Source: Castellaniella sp. MT123
GTDB lineage: Bacteria > Pseudomonadota > Gammaproteobacteria > Burkholderiales > Burkholderiaceae_B
Direction of reading: 5' to 3'
Assembly: GCF_039614765.1 (NCBI RefSeq)
Contig: NZ_CP154879.1
Span: 1,302,001-1,366,000 of the forward strand
Length of the DNA stretch: 64,000 nucleotides
The position numbers and the translations under genes are program-made. The notes beneath the pieces are model-generated. The model had not been told where the DNA came from. It saw only the letters and a list, made by a program, of their open reading frames with translations, and made no database searches. Shown here piece after piece: positions 54,685-62,561 of the stretch. Numbering within the stretch: position 1 is the first letter of the stretch; each line of letters begins with the position of its first letter.

Positions 54685-55581
54685 ATGTTCGAAGGCATCT
54701 ACACCCCGCTCATCACCCCCCACAACGCCGACGGTGGCATCAACAAGGCGGCGTTCGCCGAACTGATCGAATCGCTGATCGACGCCGGCGTGCACGGCCT
54801 CGTCGTCGCCGGGTCGACCGGCGAATACTACGCACAGACCACGCAGGAACGGATCGATCTGGCCGCCTACGCCAAGCAAGTCATCGGCACCCGTGTGCCG
54901 CTGGTGGTCGGCACGGGCGCCACGCGCACCGAGGAATCCATCGAATACGCCCTGGCCGCCCGGACCCTGGGCGCCGACGCGATCCTGGTGGGCTCCCCCC
55001 CCTACGCCCTGCCCCTGGAATCGGAAAACGCCGACCACGCACTGGCCATCGACCGGGCTGCGGATCTGCCCATCATGCTCTACAACTATCCGGGCCGCAT
55101 GGGCGTGCACATGGGCCGCGACTACCTGACCCGTGTCAGCCAGTCGAAGAACGTCAAAGCGATCAAGGAAAGCTCGGGCGATGTCAACCGCATCCACCTG
55201 CTGACCCAGGAATTCCCGCAGATCGAGATGTCCTGCGGCTGGGACGACCTGGCGCTGGAATTCTTCGCCTGGGGCGCACAAAGCTGGGTCTGCGCGGGGT
55301 CCAACTTTCTGGCGCGCGAACACGTGGCCCTGTACCAGGCCTGCGTACTGGAAAACGACTTCAACAAGGGCCGCAAGATCATGGGCGCCATGATGCCCTT
55401 CATGAACTTCCTGGATGCGGGAAAATTTGTGCAGTCGATCAAATACGGCTGTGAATTGAACGGTCTGGCGGCCGGTCCGGCGCGGGCGCCGCTCCAGGCG
55501 CTGGACGAAGCAGAAAAAGCCCGCTTCCAAGCCATCGTCGCCGAACTCAGACACAACGTCGCCGATATCATCGGAGCATGA
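54685..55581 (+). CDS. Dihydrodipicolinate synthase/N-acetylneuraminate lyase family enzyme
   Basis: This 298-residue TIM-barrel lyase keeps the DHDPS catalytic set: GSTGEYY loop (about 44-50), Tyr133 and Arg138 in YNYPGRMG, and the Schiff-base Lys161 in VKAIKESSGD. Numbering coincides with E. coli DapA. The presence of Arg138 suggests a substrate with a carboxylate. Being inside a regulator-oxidase-ABC importer-aldehyde dehydrogenase operon, it is more likely catabolic, for example a keto-acid dehydratase/deaminase or aldolase, than biosynthetic. A GGAG ribosome-binding site supports the start. Confidence 0.92.
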   Translation: MFEGIYTPLITPHNADGGINKAAFAELIESLIDAGVHGLVVAGSTGEYYAQTTQERIDLAAYAKQVIGTRVPLVVGTGATRTEESIEYALAARTLGADAILVGSPPYALPLESENADHALAIDRAADLPIMLYNYPGRMGVHMGRDYLTRVSQSKNVKAIKESSGDVNRIHLLTQEFPQIEMSCGWDDLALEFFAWGAQSWVCAGSNFLAREHVALYQACVLENDFNKGRKIMGAMMPFMNFLDAGKFVQSIKYGCELNGLAAGPARAPLQALDEAEKARFQAIVAELRHNVADIIGA

Positions 55582-55653
55582 CATGAGGAGCTCACGCCCG
55601 GTCCTGTCCGGACCATCGAGCACGATCCCATCCATCCCACTGAATAAAACGCA

Positions 55654-56982
55654 ATGAGTCAAACCACGATTCGCCAGCCCACCGAAACCGGCCTGTCGGG
55701 CTGGGCGGCCCTTGCCCCCCGGCGGTTTCCCGCCCGCGCCCTCGAAGGGGCTCAGTCAGCCGACTGGCTGATCATCGGCGCCGGCTTCGGGGGCCTGTCG
55801 GCTGCGCGACGACTGCGCCAATTGCGCCCCGAGGACAAGATCATCGTACTCGACGCCCAGGAGATCGCCATCGGCGCCTCCGGGCGCAACTCCGGCTTCA
55901 TGATCGACGTGCCCCACAACCTGACGTCCGGCAATTATTCCGTCGGCGGCGCGGACTCCAGTCTCCTGGAAATCCGCCAGAACCGCATGGCCATCGCCTT
56001 CGCCGCCGAGGTCGCACGGGAATACCGTATGCCGGCCACAACCTTCGACCCCTCGGGCAAGATCAACGCGGCCGCCACGGAACGAGGCCTGAAGCTGAAC
56101 CTCGGCTTCGCCGATTCGTTGCAGCAGATCGGGGAACCCAGCGAGACCCTGGACGCCGTCCAGATGCGCGAAATCACCGGCACCGACTACTACCTGGGGG
56201 GCGTCCATACCCCGGGCGCGGTGATGATCCAGCCAGCCGATTACATCCGGCGACTCGCCGAAGGCCTGGCAGGCGAGACCGACCTGTTCGAGCACTCGCC
56301 TGTGCTGTCGCTCGCCCGCAAGGGCCCAGTCTGGGAAGCGGTCTCGACCCGGGGCACCGTCCAGGCTCCCCGCGTCATCCTGGCCGTCAACGGCCACATC
56401 GAAAGCTTCGGCCACTTCCGGCACCGCCTGATCCATGTCTACACCTACGCATCCATGACGGCCGCCTTTCCGGCCGGCGCAGCCGGTGTCGACCGCTGGG
56501 CCCTGCTGCCCGCCGATCCCATGGGGGCCACACTGCGCAAGATCACCCACGACGGGCAGTCGCGCATCGTGGTCCGGACGCACTTCACCTACAACCCGGA
56601 CATCCGGGTTTCCGAACAGCAAGTCGCGAAAATCGCTGCCCAGGAACGGCGATCCTTCGACGCACGATTCCCCGCACTGAAAAACATCCCCATGGAATTC
56701 AGCTGGGCGGGCGCGCTGTGCCTGAGCACGAACCATGCGCCCGCCTTTGGGGAAATCGAGCCGGGGCTTTATTCCGCCTGTTGCGAGAACGGACTGGGCA
56801 CGGTCAAAAGCACCCTGGCCGGCATGATGGCCGCGGAACTGGCCACCGGCACGGACAGCGAACCTCTGCGGCAGTTCCAACAGCAACCGCCGCCGTCCCG
56901 TCTGCCGCCTCAGCCGATCGCCTGGCTGGGTATCCAATCCGTCATTCGATGGCACCAATTGCGTGCCGGCCGGGAGGGCTGA
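55654..56982 (+). CDS. FAD-dependent amine oxidase/dehydrogenase, OrdL/PuuB-DadA superfamily
   Basis: This 442-residue flavoprotein has the Rossmann motif WLIIGAGFGGLSAARRLRQL (about 34-53), GASGRNSGFM (about 71-80), a covalent-FAD-family-like core and the C-terminal AFGEIEPGLYSACCENGLGT. It resembles OrdL/PuuB-type oxidases that act on secondary or N-acylated amines. With the PuuC-like aldehyde dehydrogenase at the end of the operon it could turn an amine into an aldehyde and then an acid. The actual substrate is unknown. Confidence 0.9.
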   Translation: MSQTTIRQPTETGLSGWAALAPRRFPARALEGAQSADWLIIGAGFGGLSAARRLRQLRPEDKIIVLDAQEIAIGASGRNSGFMIDVPHNLTSGNYSVGGADSSLLEIRQNRMAIAFAAEVAREYRMPATTFDPSGKINAAATERGLKLNLGFADSLQQIGEPSETLDAVQMREITGTDYYLGGVHTPGAVMIQPADYIRRLAEGLAGETDLFEHSPVLSLARKGPVWEAVSTRGTVQAPRVILAVNGHIESFGHFRHRLIHVYTYASMTAAFPAGAAGVDRWALLPADPMGATLRKITHDGQSRIVVRTHFTYNPDIRVSEQQVAKIAAQERRSFDARFPALKNIPMEFSWAGALCLSTNHAPAFGEIEPGLYSACCENGLGTVKSTLAGMMAAELATGTDSEPLRQFQQQPPPSRLPPQPIAWLGIQSVIRWHQLRAGREG

Positions 56983-57067
56983 CCTCCCACCGACGCAAGC
57001 GCCCGGAACGGCCCCCGATCCGGGCACCGAAGTAAACCGAGAACACAACGACATCAGGAGACAACAC

Positions 57068-57919
57068 ATGAAACTGCTCAAGAAACTGCTCTGCGCCGCC
57101 GTCATGACCGGCGCCATGGCCTCTTCCGCCTACGCGGCCAAAGGCACCATCAACATGGGAACAATGTCCTGGGAAGACCTGACTCCCATCACCTACGTCA
57201 CCAAGAACATCCTGGAAAAGGCCGGCTACGACGTCAAGGTGACCGAATTCTCCGAGATCGGCATTGCTTACGCCGCGCTCGTCAAAGGCGACGTGCAGTT
57301 CATGGCTTCGCAAATCGATTATGCGGCCCAGGACTACTGGAGCCGCAACAAGAGCCGGTTGGAAAAACTGTCCCCCGTGTCCTTCGGGCTGTACCAGGCG
57401 GTTGCCGTCCCCAAATACGTGACGATCGACTCCATGAAGCAACTCAATGAAAACGCCAGCAAGTTCGGCGACAAGATCGTCGGCATCGAACCCGGCTCCG
57501 GGCTCATGCGCGACGCCGCCTCGGCCGTCAAGGCCTATGACCTGAAGCTCAAGCTGGTCGACGGCAGCACGGCCGGCATGACCGCCGCCTTGAAGTCCGC
57601 CGTGGACCGCAAGGAGTGGATCGCCGTGACGCTGTGGGAACCGACCTGGATGATGGTCAAGTACGATATGAAGTTCCTGAAGGATCCCAAGAACGTCTTC
57701 CCCGGCCCCCAGGCCTACTACTGGATCGGCAAGAAGGGCTTCGCCGAGGCCAACCCCGAAGTGCGTGAAATCCTGGCAGGCATCTACCTGCCCCTGAGCG
57801 CCATTGCCGACATCAACGTCGGCATGAATGACGGTCAGACCGTGCAACAAGCCAGCAAGGCCTGGATCGCCAAGAACGCCGATCTCGTCAAGCGCTGGGA
57901 AAACATCAAGAAGTATTGA
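57068..57919 (+). CDS. Quaternary-amine-type ABC transporter substrate-binding protein (ProX/OpuAC family)
   Basis: This 283-residue protein has a signal peptide (about 1-24, ...MASSAYAA) and an OpuAC-type fold: MSWEDLTPITYVTKNILEKA, FSEIGIAYAALVKGDVQFMA, GIEPGSGLMRDAASAVKAYD, VTLWEPTWMMVKYDMKFLKD. The Trp-rich segments suit cation-pi binding of a trimethylammonium-like group. AGGAGA precedes the ATG by 6 nt. It is followed by the matching ATPase and two permeases, so the importer is complete. Confidence 0.93.
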   Translation: MKLLKKLLCAAVMTGAMASSAYAAKGTINMGTMSWEDLTPITYVTKNILEKAGYDVKVTEFSEIGIAYAALVKGDVQFMASQIDYAAQDYWSRNKSRLEKLSPVSFGLYQAVAVPKYVTIDSMKQLNENASKFGDKIVGIEPGSGLMRDAASAVKAYDLKLKLVDGSTAGMTAALKSAVDRKEWIAVTLWEPTWMMVKYDMKFLKDPKNVFPGPQAYYWIGKKGFAEANPEVREILAGIYLPLSAIADINVGMNDGQTVQQASKAWIAKNADLVKRWENIKKY

Positions 57920-58009
57920 TCATCCCCGGACTCCGGCATCGCACCGCAAGGCCGGAGTCCTGGCAGAGAAGCCACCTGCGCACACGCTGCGCAACCGGAG
58001 GAGCTCAGC

Positions 58010-59095
58010 ATGACCACAACCACCATACCGTCCGAAGAGATCCTGGTCGACTGCCAGCAGGTCTGGAAAATATTCGGCGAACAGGCGCCTGCGGCGATGA
58101 AAGCCATCACCAGTCAGGGCCTGTCCAAACGCGATGTGCTGCAAAAATTCGGCTGTACGGTCGGCGTGTCGGGCGTTAGCCTGCAAGTCAAGCGGGGCGA
58201 AATTTTCTGCATCATGGGCCTGTCCGGCAGCGGAAAATCGACGTTGATCCGCCTGCTGAACCAGCTCATCCGACCCACCCAGGGCCGAGTGCTGGTCAAA
58301 GGCAAGGATCTGGCCACCCTGGACGCCGCCGGCTTGCGCAACATGCGCGCGCACCATATCGGCATGGTGTTCCAGAGCGTCGCCCTGCTGCCCCAGCGCA
58401 CCGTGCTTGAAAATACCGCCTTCGGCCTGGAAGTCCAGCGAGTGCCCAAAGAAAAACGCAACAAGATCGCAGCGGAAGCGCTGGACAAGGTCGGCCTGGC
58501 CGACTGGCAACACCACTACCCCAATGAACTGTCAGGCGGCATGCAACAGCGCGTCGGACTGGCGCGCGCCATCGCCTCCGATCCCGAGATCATCCTGATG
58601 GATGAACCGTTCAGCGCGCTCGACCCCTTGATCCGACGGCAATTGCAGGATGAATTCCGCACGTTGACCAAACAACTGGGCAAATCGGCTGCGTTCATCA
58701 CGCACGACCTGGAAGAAGCGATCCGCATCGGCGACCGTATCGCCATCATGAAGGACGGCGTCCTCATACAAGTCGGGACCGCCGAGGAAATAGTCCGCAA
58801 CCCCGCCGACGACTATGTGGCGGAATTCGTGGCCGGCATCTCCCGCCTGCATCTCGTCAAAGCCCGTTCCATCATGCGGCCGGTCGCCGAATTCCGCGCC
58901 GCGTATCCGGACGTCGCCATCGAGGCCCTGCCACGCGCCGCGGCCGAGACCGACATCGCCGAACTGATCACGCTGTCCACCCTCAAGGAACTGGACTCGG
59001 TGGCCATCATGGGCGACGGCAGCCCCATTGGCATCGTCTCGCCCCGCGATCTGCTCAACGGCATCCAGGGCAACGAACGGCCCGCCGCGCATTGA
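58010..59095 (+). CDS. Quaternary-amine ABC transporter ATP-binding protein (ProV family)
   Basis: This 361-residue ATPase has the long ProV N-terminus, Walker A GLSGSGKST (70-78), signature LSGGMQQRVGLARA, Walker B IILMDEPFSALDP and a switch His (FITHDLEEAIRIGD). A C-terminal CBS-like tail (LITLSTLKELDSVAIMGDGS) is shorter than the double CBS of osmoregulated ProV/OpuA, fitting a catabolic rather than osmotic importer. It works with the two downstream permeases. Confidence 0.95.
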   Translation: MTTTTIPSEEILVDCQQVWKIFGEQAPAAMKAITSQGLSKRDVLQKFGCTVGVSGVSLQVKRGEIFCIMGLSGSGKSTLIRLLNQLIRPTQGRVLVKGKDLATLDAAGLRNMRAHHIGMVFQSVALLPQRTVLENTAFGLEVQRVPKEKRNKIAAEALDKVGLADWQHHYPNELSGGMQQRVGLARAIASDPEIILMDEPFSALDPLIRRQLQDEFRTLTKQLGKSAAFITHDLEEAIRIGDRIAIMKDGVLIQVGTAEEIVRNPADDYVAEFVAGISRLHLVKARSIMRPVAEFRAAYPDVAIEALPRAAAETDIAELITLSTLKELDSVAIMGDGSPIGIVSPRDLLNGIQGNERPAAH

Positions 59096-59116
59096 CCTGC
59101 TCCAGGAGCGCATCTC

Positions 59117-59968
59117 ATGAACCATACCGATCTGATCTCCGCGTTCGACGGCTGGATGGAAGACGCCCTGGCCCGTCTGACAGACAGCTCCAGCCAGATC
59201 TTCACCGCCATCCAAGCGGGGCTGGAAGGCCTCAACGCCGCCATCCTGTGGGTCCTGAACCTGGCGCCGTTCTATATCGTGGCGGGGGTGGTTGGCCTGC
59301 TGGGCTGGCGCCTCGTCAGCCGGCGCTTCGGGGTCCTGTCCGCCGCTGCCCTGGTGATCTGCCAGATGATGAATCTATGGCCCGAGACCACCGCCACGCT
59401 GGCATTGGTGATCGCCGCCACTTTGCTGGCGCTGCTGCTGGCGATCCCGTCAGGCATCCTGAGCGTCTATATCCGCGGGATGAGCCACTTGGCTGAACCC
59501 ATGCTGGATCTGCTGCAAACGCTGCCCCCGTACATCTATCTGCTACCCGGGATTGCGCTGCTCGGCTACGGGCCGGCGACCGCGCTGGTCGCCACCCTGG
59601 TTGTGGCGTTTCCCCCGGCCTTCCGCCTGGCGGCGCTCGGCATGAGGATGGCGCCGGTCGAATATCTCGAACTGGGCATGGCTACCGGCATGACACGCTG
59701 GCAGATGTTCACCAAGATCCGGCTGCCGTTCGCCCTGCCCAGCATCATGGCCGGCATCAACCAGAGCCTGATGATGGCCTTCGGCATGGTCGTCATCGCC
59801 GGCATCGTCGGTTCCGGCGGCCTGGGTCAGACCATTTACGACGCGATCCGCAAGCTTGACATTGCCAAGTCCATCGACGCGGCACTGGCTATCGTGATCC
59901 TGACCATGATTCTGGACCGGCTCAGCCAAAGCGCCGGCGCCTCCAGCCCCAAAGGGAGAAAAGCATGA
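59117..59968 (+). CDS. Quaternary-amine ABC transporter permease 1 (ProW family)
   Basis: This 283-residue permease has six or so membrane helices and the BPD_transp_1 EAA-type loop (AALGMRMAPVEYLELGMATG; FTKIRLPFALPSIMAGINQS, about 170-218). The C-terminal SGGLGQTIYDAIRKLDI fits ProW/OpuAB. Its end overlaps the start of the second permease by 4 bp, showing translational coupling. Confidence 0.93.
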   Translation: MNHTDLISAFDGWMEDALARLTDSSSQIFTAIQAGLEGLNAAILWVLNLAPFYIVAGVVGLLGWRLVSRRFGVLSAAALVICQMMNLWPETTATLALVIAATLLALLLAIPSGILSVYIRGMSHLAEPMLDLLQTLPPYIYLLPGIALLGYGPATALVATLVVAFPPAFRLAALGMRMAPVEYLELGMATGMTRWQMFTKIRLPFALPSIMAGINQSLMMAFGMVVIAGIVGSGGLGQTIYDAIRKLDIAKSIDAALAIVILTMILDRLSQSAGASSPKGRKA

Positions 59969-60819
59969 GCGCGATCCTTCCGACCCTCTCGCCCGGCGCC
60001 TGGTTGACCCCGGCGGTGGATTGGCTGAATGTCCATTGGCATCCCTTGTTCGCCCTCATCAGCGATGTCATCCAGCTCGTGCTGGACGGCCTGACCGCGC
60101 TCCTGATGATCCTGCCGCCGTGGGCGCTAATCCTCGTCAGCACCGCGCTGGTCCTGAAGCTGCTGGGTCTGCGCCCCGCCGTCATCACAGCCCTGACGCA
60201 GGGATTCTGCTGGGGCGTGGGCCTGTGGCCCGAAGCCATCCAGACGATCACCCTCGTCACGGTGGCCGTCGTCCTGTCCGTGGCCATCGCCTTTCCGCTG
60301 GGCGTGCTGGCCGCCCGCCGGCCGGCTCTGGAAGCCGTTCTGCGTCCGATACTGGACATCATGCAAACCGTGCCGCCCTGGGTGTATCTGATCCCGGCCG
60401 TGATCCTGTTCAGCCTGGGCAGCGTCCCGGCCATCATCGCCACCATCGTCTACGGCATCCCGCCGATGCTGCGCCTGACGACGCTGGCCTTCAAGCAGAT
60501 CCCGCACGATCTGCAGGAACTGGGCCAGGCGCTGGGCGCGCCGCCGCGCACCGTGCTGCTGAAGATCGAAATCCCGGCTGCCATGCCCACGCTGCTGGTC
60601 GGCCTGAACCAGTGCATTCTGATGTCGCTGGCGATGGTGGTCCTGGCCGGTCTGGTCGGATCGGGCGGCCTGGGTGCGGAAGTCACCCGCGGTCTGACGC
60701 GCATGGAAATGGGCCTGGGGCTGCGTGCCGGCCTGGCCATCGTCGCGGTGGCGCTGCTGATGGATCGGCTGTCCAAAGCGGCCCTGGGCGGCAGGGGGAA
60801 ACCCCGTCCATCACGATAA
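59965..60819 (+). CDS. Quaternary-amine ABC transporter permease 2 (ProW family)
   Basis: This 284-residue permease is paralogous to the preceding one (ADLQ-type EAA loop HDLQELGQALGAPPRTVLLK; SGGLGAEVTRGLTRMEMG). Two permeases imply a heterodimeric channel, unlike the single ProW of E. coli. It is coupled to permease 1 by the overlapping ATGA and precedes the aldehyde dehydrogenase gene by 63 bp. Confidence 0.93.
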   Translation: MSAILPTLSPGAWLTPAVDWLNVHWHPLFALISDVIQLVLDGLTALLMILPPWALILVSTALVLKLLGLRPAVITALTQGFCWGVGLWPEAIQTITLVTVAVVLSVAIAFPLGVLAARRPALEAVLRPILDIMQTVPPWVYLIPAVILFSLGSVPAIIATIVYGIPPMLRLTTLAFKQIPHDLQELGQALGAPPRTVLLKIEIPAAMPTLLVGLNQCILMSLAMVVLAGLVGSGGLGAEVTRGLTRMEMGLGLRAGLAIVAVALLMDRLSKAALGGRGKPRPSR

Positions 60820-60882
60820 CGCGCTCCGATCACACCTAGCCCATTGCCGACGCCCCATCGTTCATCAACCCAGAGAGTCCCC

Positions 60883-62364
60883 ATGTCCGACTTCCTCACC
60901 ACGGCCCAATACCACCACATCGCAGCAGAACTGAAACTGCCGCAACACGCCTTCATCGATGGCGTATTCCGCCCGTCAATCTCGGGCCGGACCTTCACCA
61001 CCGCCAATCCCGCCACTAACGAAGTGCTGACGGAGATTGCCGCCTGCAACGCCGAAGACGTGGATCTGGCCGTCGGCGCCGCGCGCGCCGCATTCGAAGA
61101 CGGCCGCTGGTCGCGCATCCACCCCCGCGAGCGCAAGGAAACCCTGCTGCGCCTGGCCCATCTGATGGAAACGCACGCCCGCGAACTGGCCGTACTGGAA
61201 AGCATCGACAGCGGTAAGACCATCTTCGACTGCGAAACCGTGGATGTGCCGGAAACCATCCACGTGCTCAAATGGCACGCCGAATTGATCGACAAAATCT
61301 ACGATCAGGTCGCCCCCGCCTCGGACAGCCACATCGCCCTGGTGGTGCGCGAGCCCGTCGGCGTCGTCGGCCTGGTGCTGCCCTGGAACTTTCCGCTGCT
61401 GATGCTGGCCTGGAAAATCGGCCCCGCCCTGGCCTCCGGCTGCTCGGTCGTCATAAAGCCCGCCGGAGAAACGACGCTGACAGCGCTGCGCGTAGCCGAA
61501 CTGTCGGTCCAGGCCGGGCTGCCGGCCGGCGTACTGAACATCGTCACCGGTTCCGGCACCGAAGTCGGTGAGCCCCTGGGCAAACATCCCGACGTGGACA
61601 TGGTCAGCTTCACCGGCTCGACGGCGACCGGGCGGCGCTTCTTGAATTATTCCTCCGCCAGCAACCTCAAAGAAGTGGTACTGGAACTGGGCGGCAAGAA
61701 CCCCTGCGTCGTTCTGGACGACGCGGAAGACCTGGACACCGTGGCGGCGCACGTCGTCAACGGCGCGTTCTGGAACATGGGGGAAAACTGCTCGGCTGCG
61801 TCCCGGCTGATCGTCCAGCGCGGCATCAAGGATCGCCTGCTCGAACGAGTCAAGGCCGAGGCTGCGCAATGGATCGTGGGGGATCCGCTGGATCCCGCCG
61901 TGCGCGTCGGCGCCTTGGTATCGAAAGCACACTTCCAGAAGGTCAGCGCTTACCTGGAAGCGACCCGGGCGGAAAAAGTCCTGATGGGCGGCAAGATCGT
62001 GTCCGAAGGCTTCGTCGAACCCACCATCGTCGACACCCGGCGCGACTCGAAACTGGCCATCGAAGAAATCTTCGGTCCCATCCTGAGCGTGATCACCGTC
62101 GACAGCTTCGAGGAAGCCATCGCGGTCGCCAATGACACCGACTATGGATTGGCCGCCTCGATTTTCTCGGCCAACGGCAAACGGGTGATCCGAGGCGCCC
62201 GGATGCTGCGCGCCGGCACCGTCACCGTCAACAGCTTCGGCGAGGGCGACATCTCGACGCCATTCGGCGGCTATAAGCAGTCGGGTTTCGGCGGCCGCGA
62301 CAACTCCATCCACGCGCACGACCAATACACCCAGCTCAAGACGATCTGGATCGATCTGTCCTGA
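60883..62364 (+). CDS. NAD(P)-dependent aldehyde dehydrogenase, PuuC-like
   Basis: This 493-residue aldehyde dehydrogenase has the catalytic Glu268 in LELGGKNP and Cys303 in GENCSAASR, the Rossmann loop FTGSTATGRRF, and the C-terminal region FGGYKQSGFGGRDNSIHAHD, close to PuuC (gamma-glutamyl-gamma-aminobutyraldehyde dehydrogenase). It would oxidise the aldehyde formed after amine oxidation by the OrdL/PuuB-like enzyme. The start at 60883 (MSDFLTTAQYHH) is preferred. It is the last gene of the operon. Confidence 0.94.
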   Translation: MSDFLTTAQYHHIAAELKLPQHAFIDGVFRPSISGRTFTTANPATNEVLTEIAACNAEDVDLAVGAARAAFEDGRWSRIHPRERKETLLRLAHLMETHARELAVLESIDSGKTIFDCETVDVPETIHVLKWHAELIDKIYDQVAPASDSHIALVVREPVGVVGLVLPWNFPLLMLAWKIGPALASGCSVVIKPAGETTLTALRVAELSVQAGLPAGVLNIVTGSGTEVGEPLGKHPDVDMVSFTGSTATGRRFLNYSSASNLKEVVLELGGKNPCVVLDDAEDLDTVAAHVVNGAFWNMGENCSAASRLIVQRGIKDRLLERVKAEAAQWIVGDPLDPAVRVGALVSKAHFQKVSAYLEATRAEKVLMGGKIVSEGFVEPTIVDTRRDSKLAIEEIFGPILSVITVDSFEEAIAVANDTDYGLAASIFSANGKRVIRGARMLRAGTVTVNSFGEGDISTPFGGYKQSGFGGRDNSIHAHDQYTQLKTIWIDLS

Positions 62365-62410
62365 CGCTGCGATACGTACCGCAGCCCGTCATCCTTGGCC
62401 CTCTGGGAAT

Positions 62411-62447
62411 CGCACCGCCATCCAGGCACTGACCGGGTGGCGGTGCG
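62411..62447 (+). terminator. Possible terminator hairpin after the catabolic operon
   Basis: CGCACCGCCA (62411-62420) and TGGCGGTGCG (62438-62447) form a perfect 10-bp GC-rich stem. Only a weak T-rich stretch follows (GTCTGTTCTTG), so it may be a Rho-assisted or weak terminator. Confidence 0.45.
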
Positions 62448-62506
62448 CCGCGTCTGTTCTTGACCCCCATCAAGGCTATCAGAAAAAGGCTCTGGATCGC
62501 TTGATG

Positions 62507-62553
62507 ACACTATATATTGTGTTTAATATTCACGAATACACAATATATAGAGG
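62507..62553 (+). promoter_or_regulatory. Tandem NrdR boxes upstream of nrdD
   Basis: Box 1, ACACTATATATTGTGT (62507-62522), fits the NrdR consensus acaCwAtATaTwGtgt completely. Box 2, ACACAATATATAGAGG (62538-62553), fits the core and runs into the ribosome-binding site. The centres are 31 bp apart, about three helical turns, the usual NrdR spacing. NrdR, an ATP/dATP-sensing repressor, should control nrdD. Confidence 0.88.
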
Positions 62554-62561
62554 AATTCCGG

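Noticed and set aside
62367-62386. Near-palindrome GCTGCGATACGTACCGCAGC after the aldehyde dehydrogenase as terminator
   Set aside because: It has a mismatch, no loop of usual size and no T tract; the 10-bp hairpin at 62411-62447 is the better candidate.
62500-62520. FNR site (TTGATNNNNATCAA) before nrdD
   Set aside because: TTGAT is present at 62501 but the second half-site ATCAA is missing; the signal here is the NrdR box.
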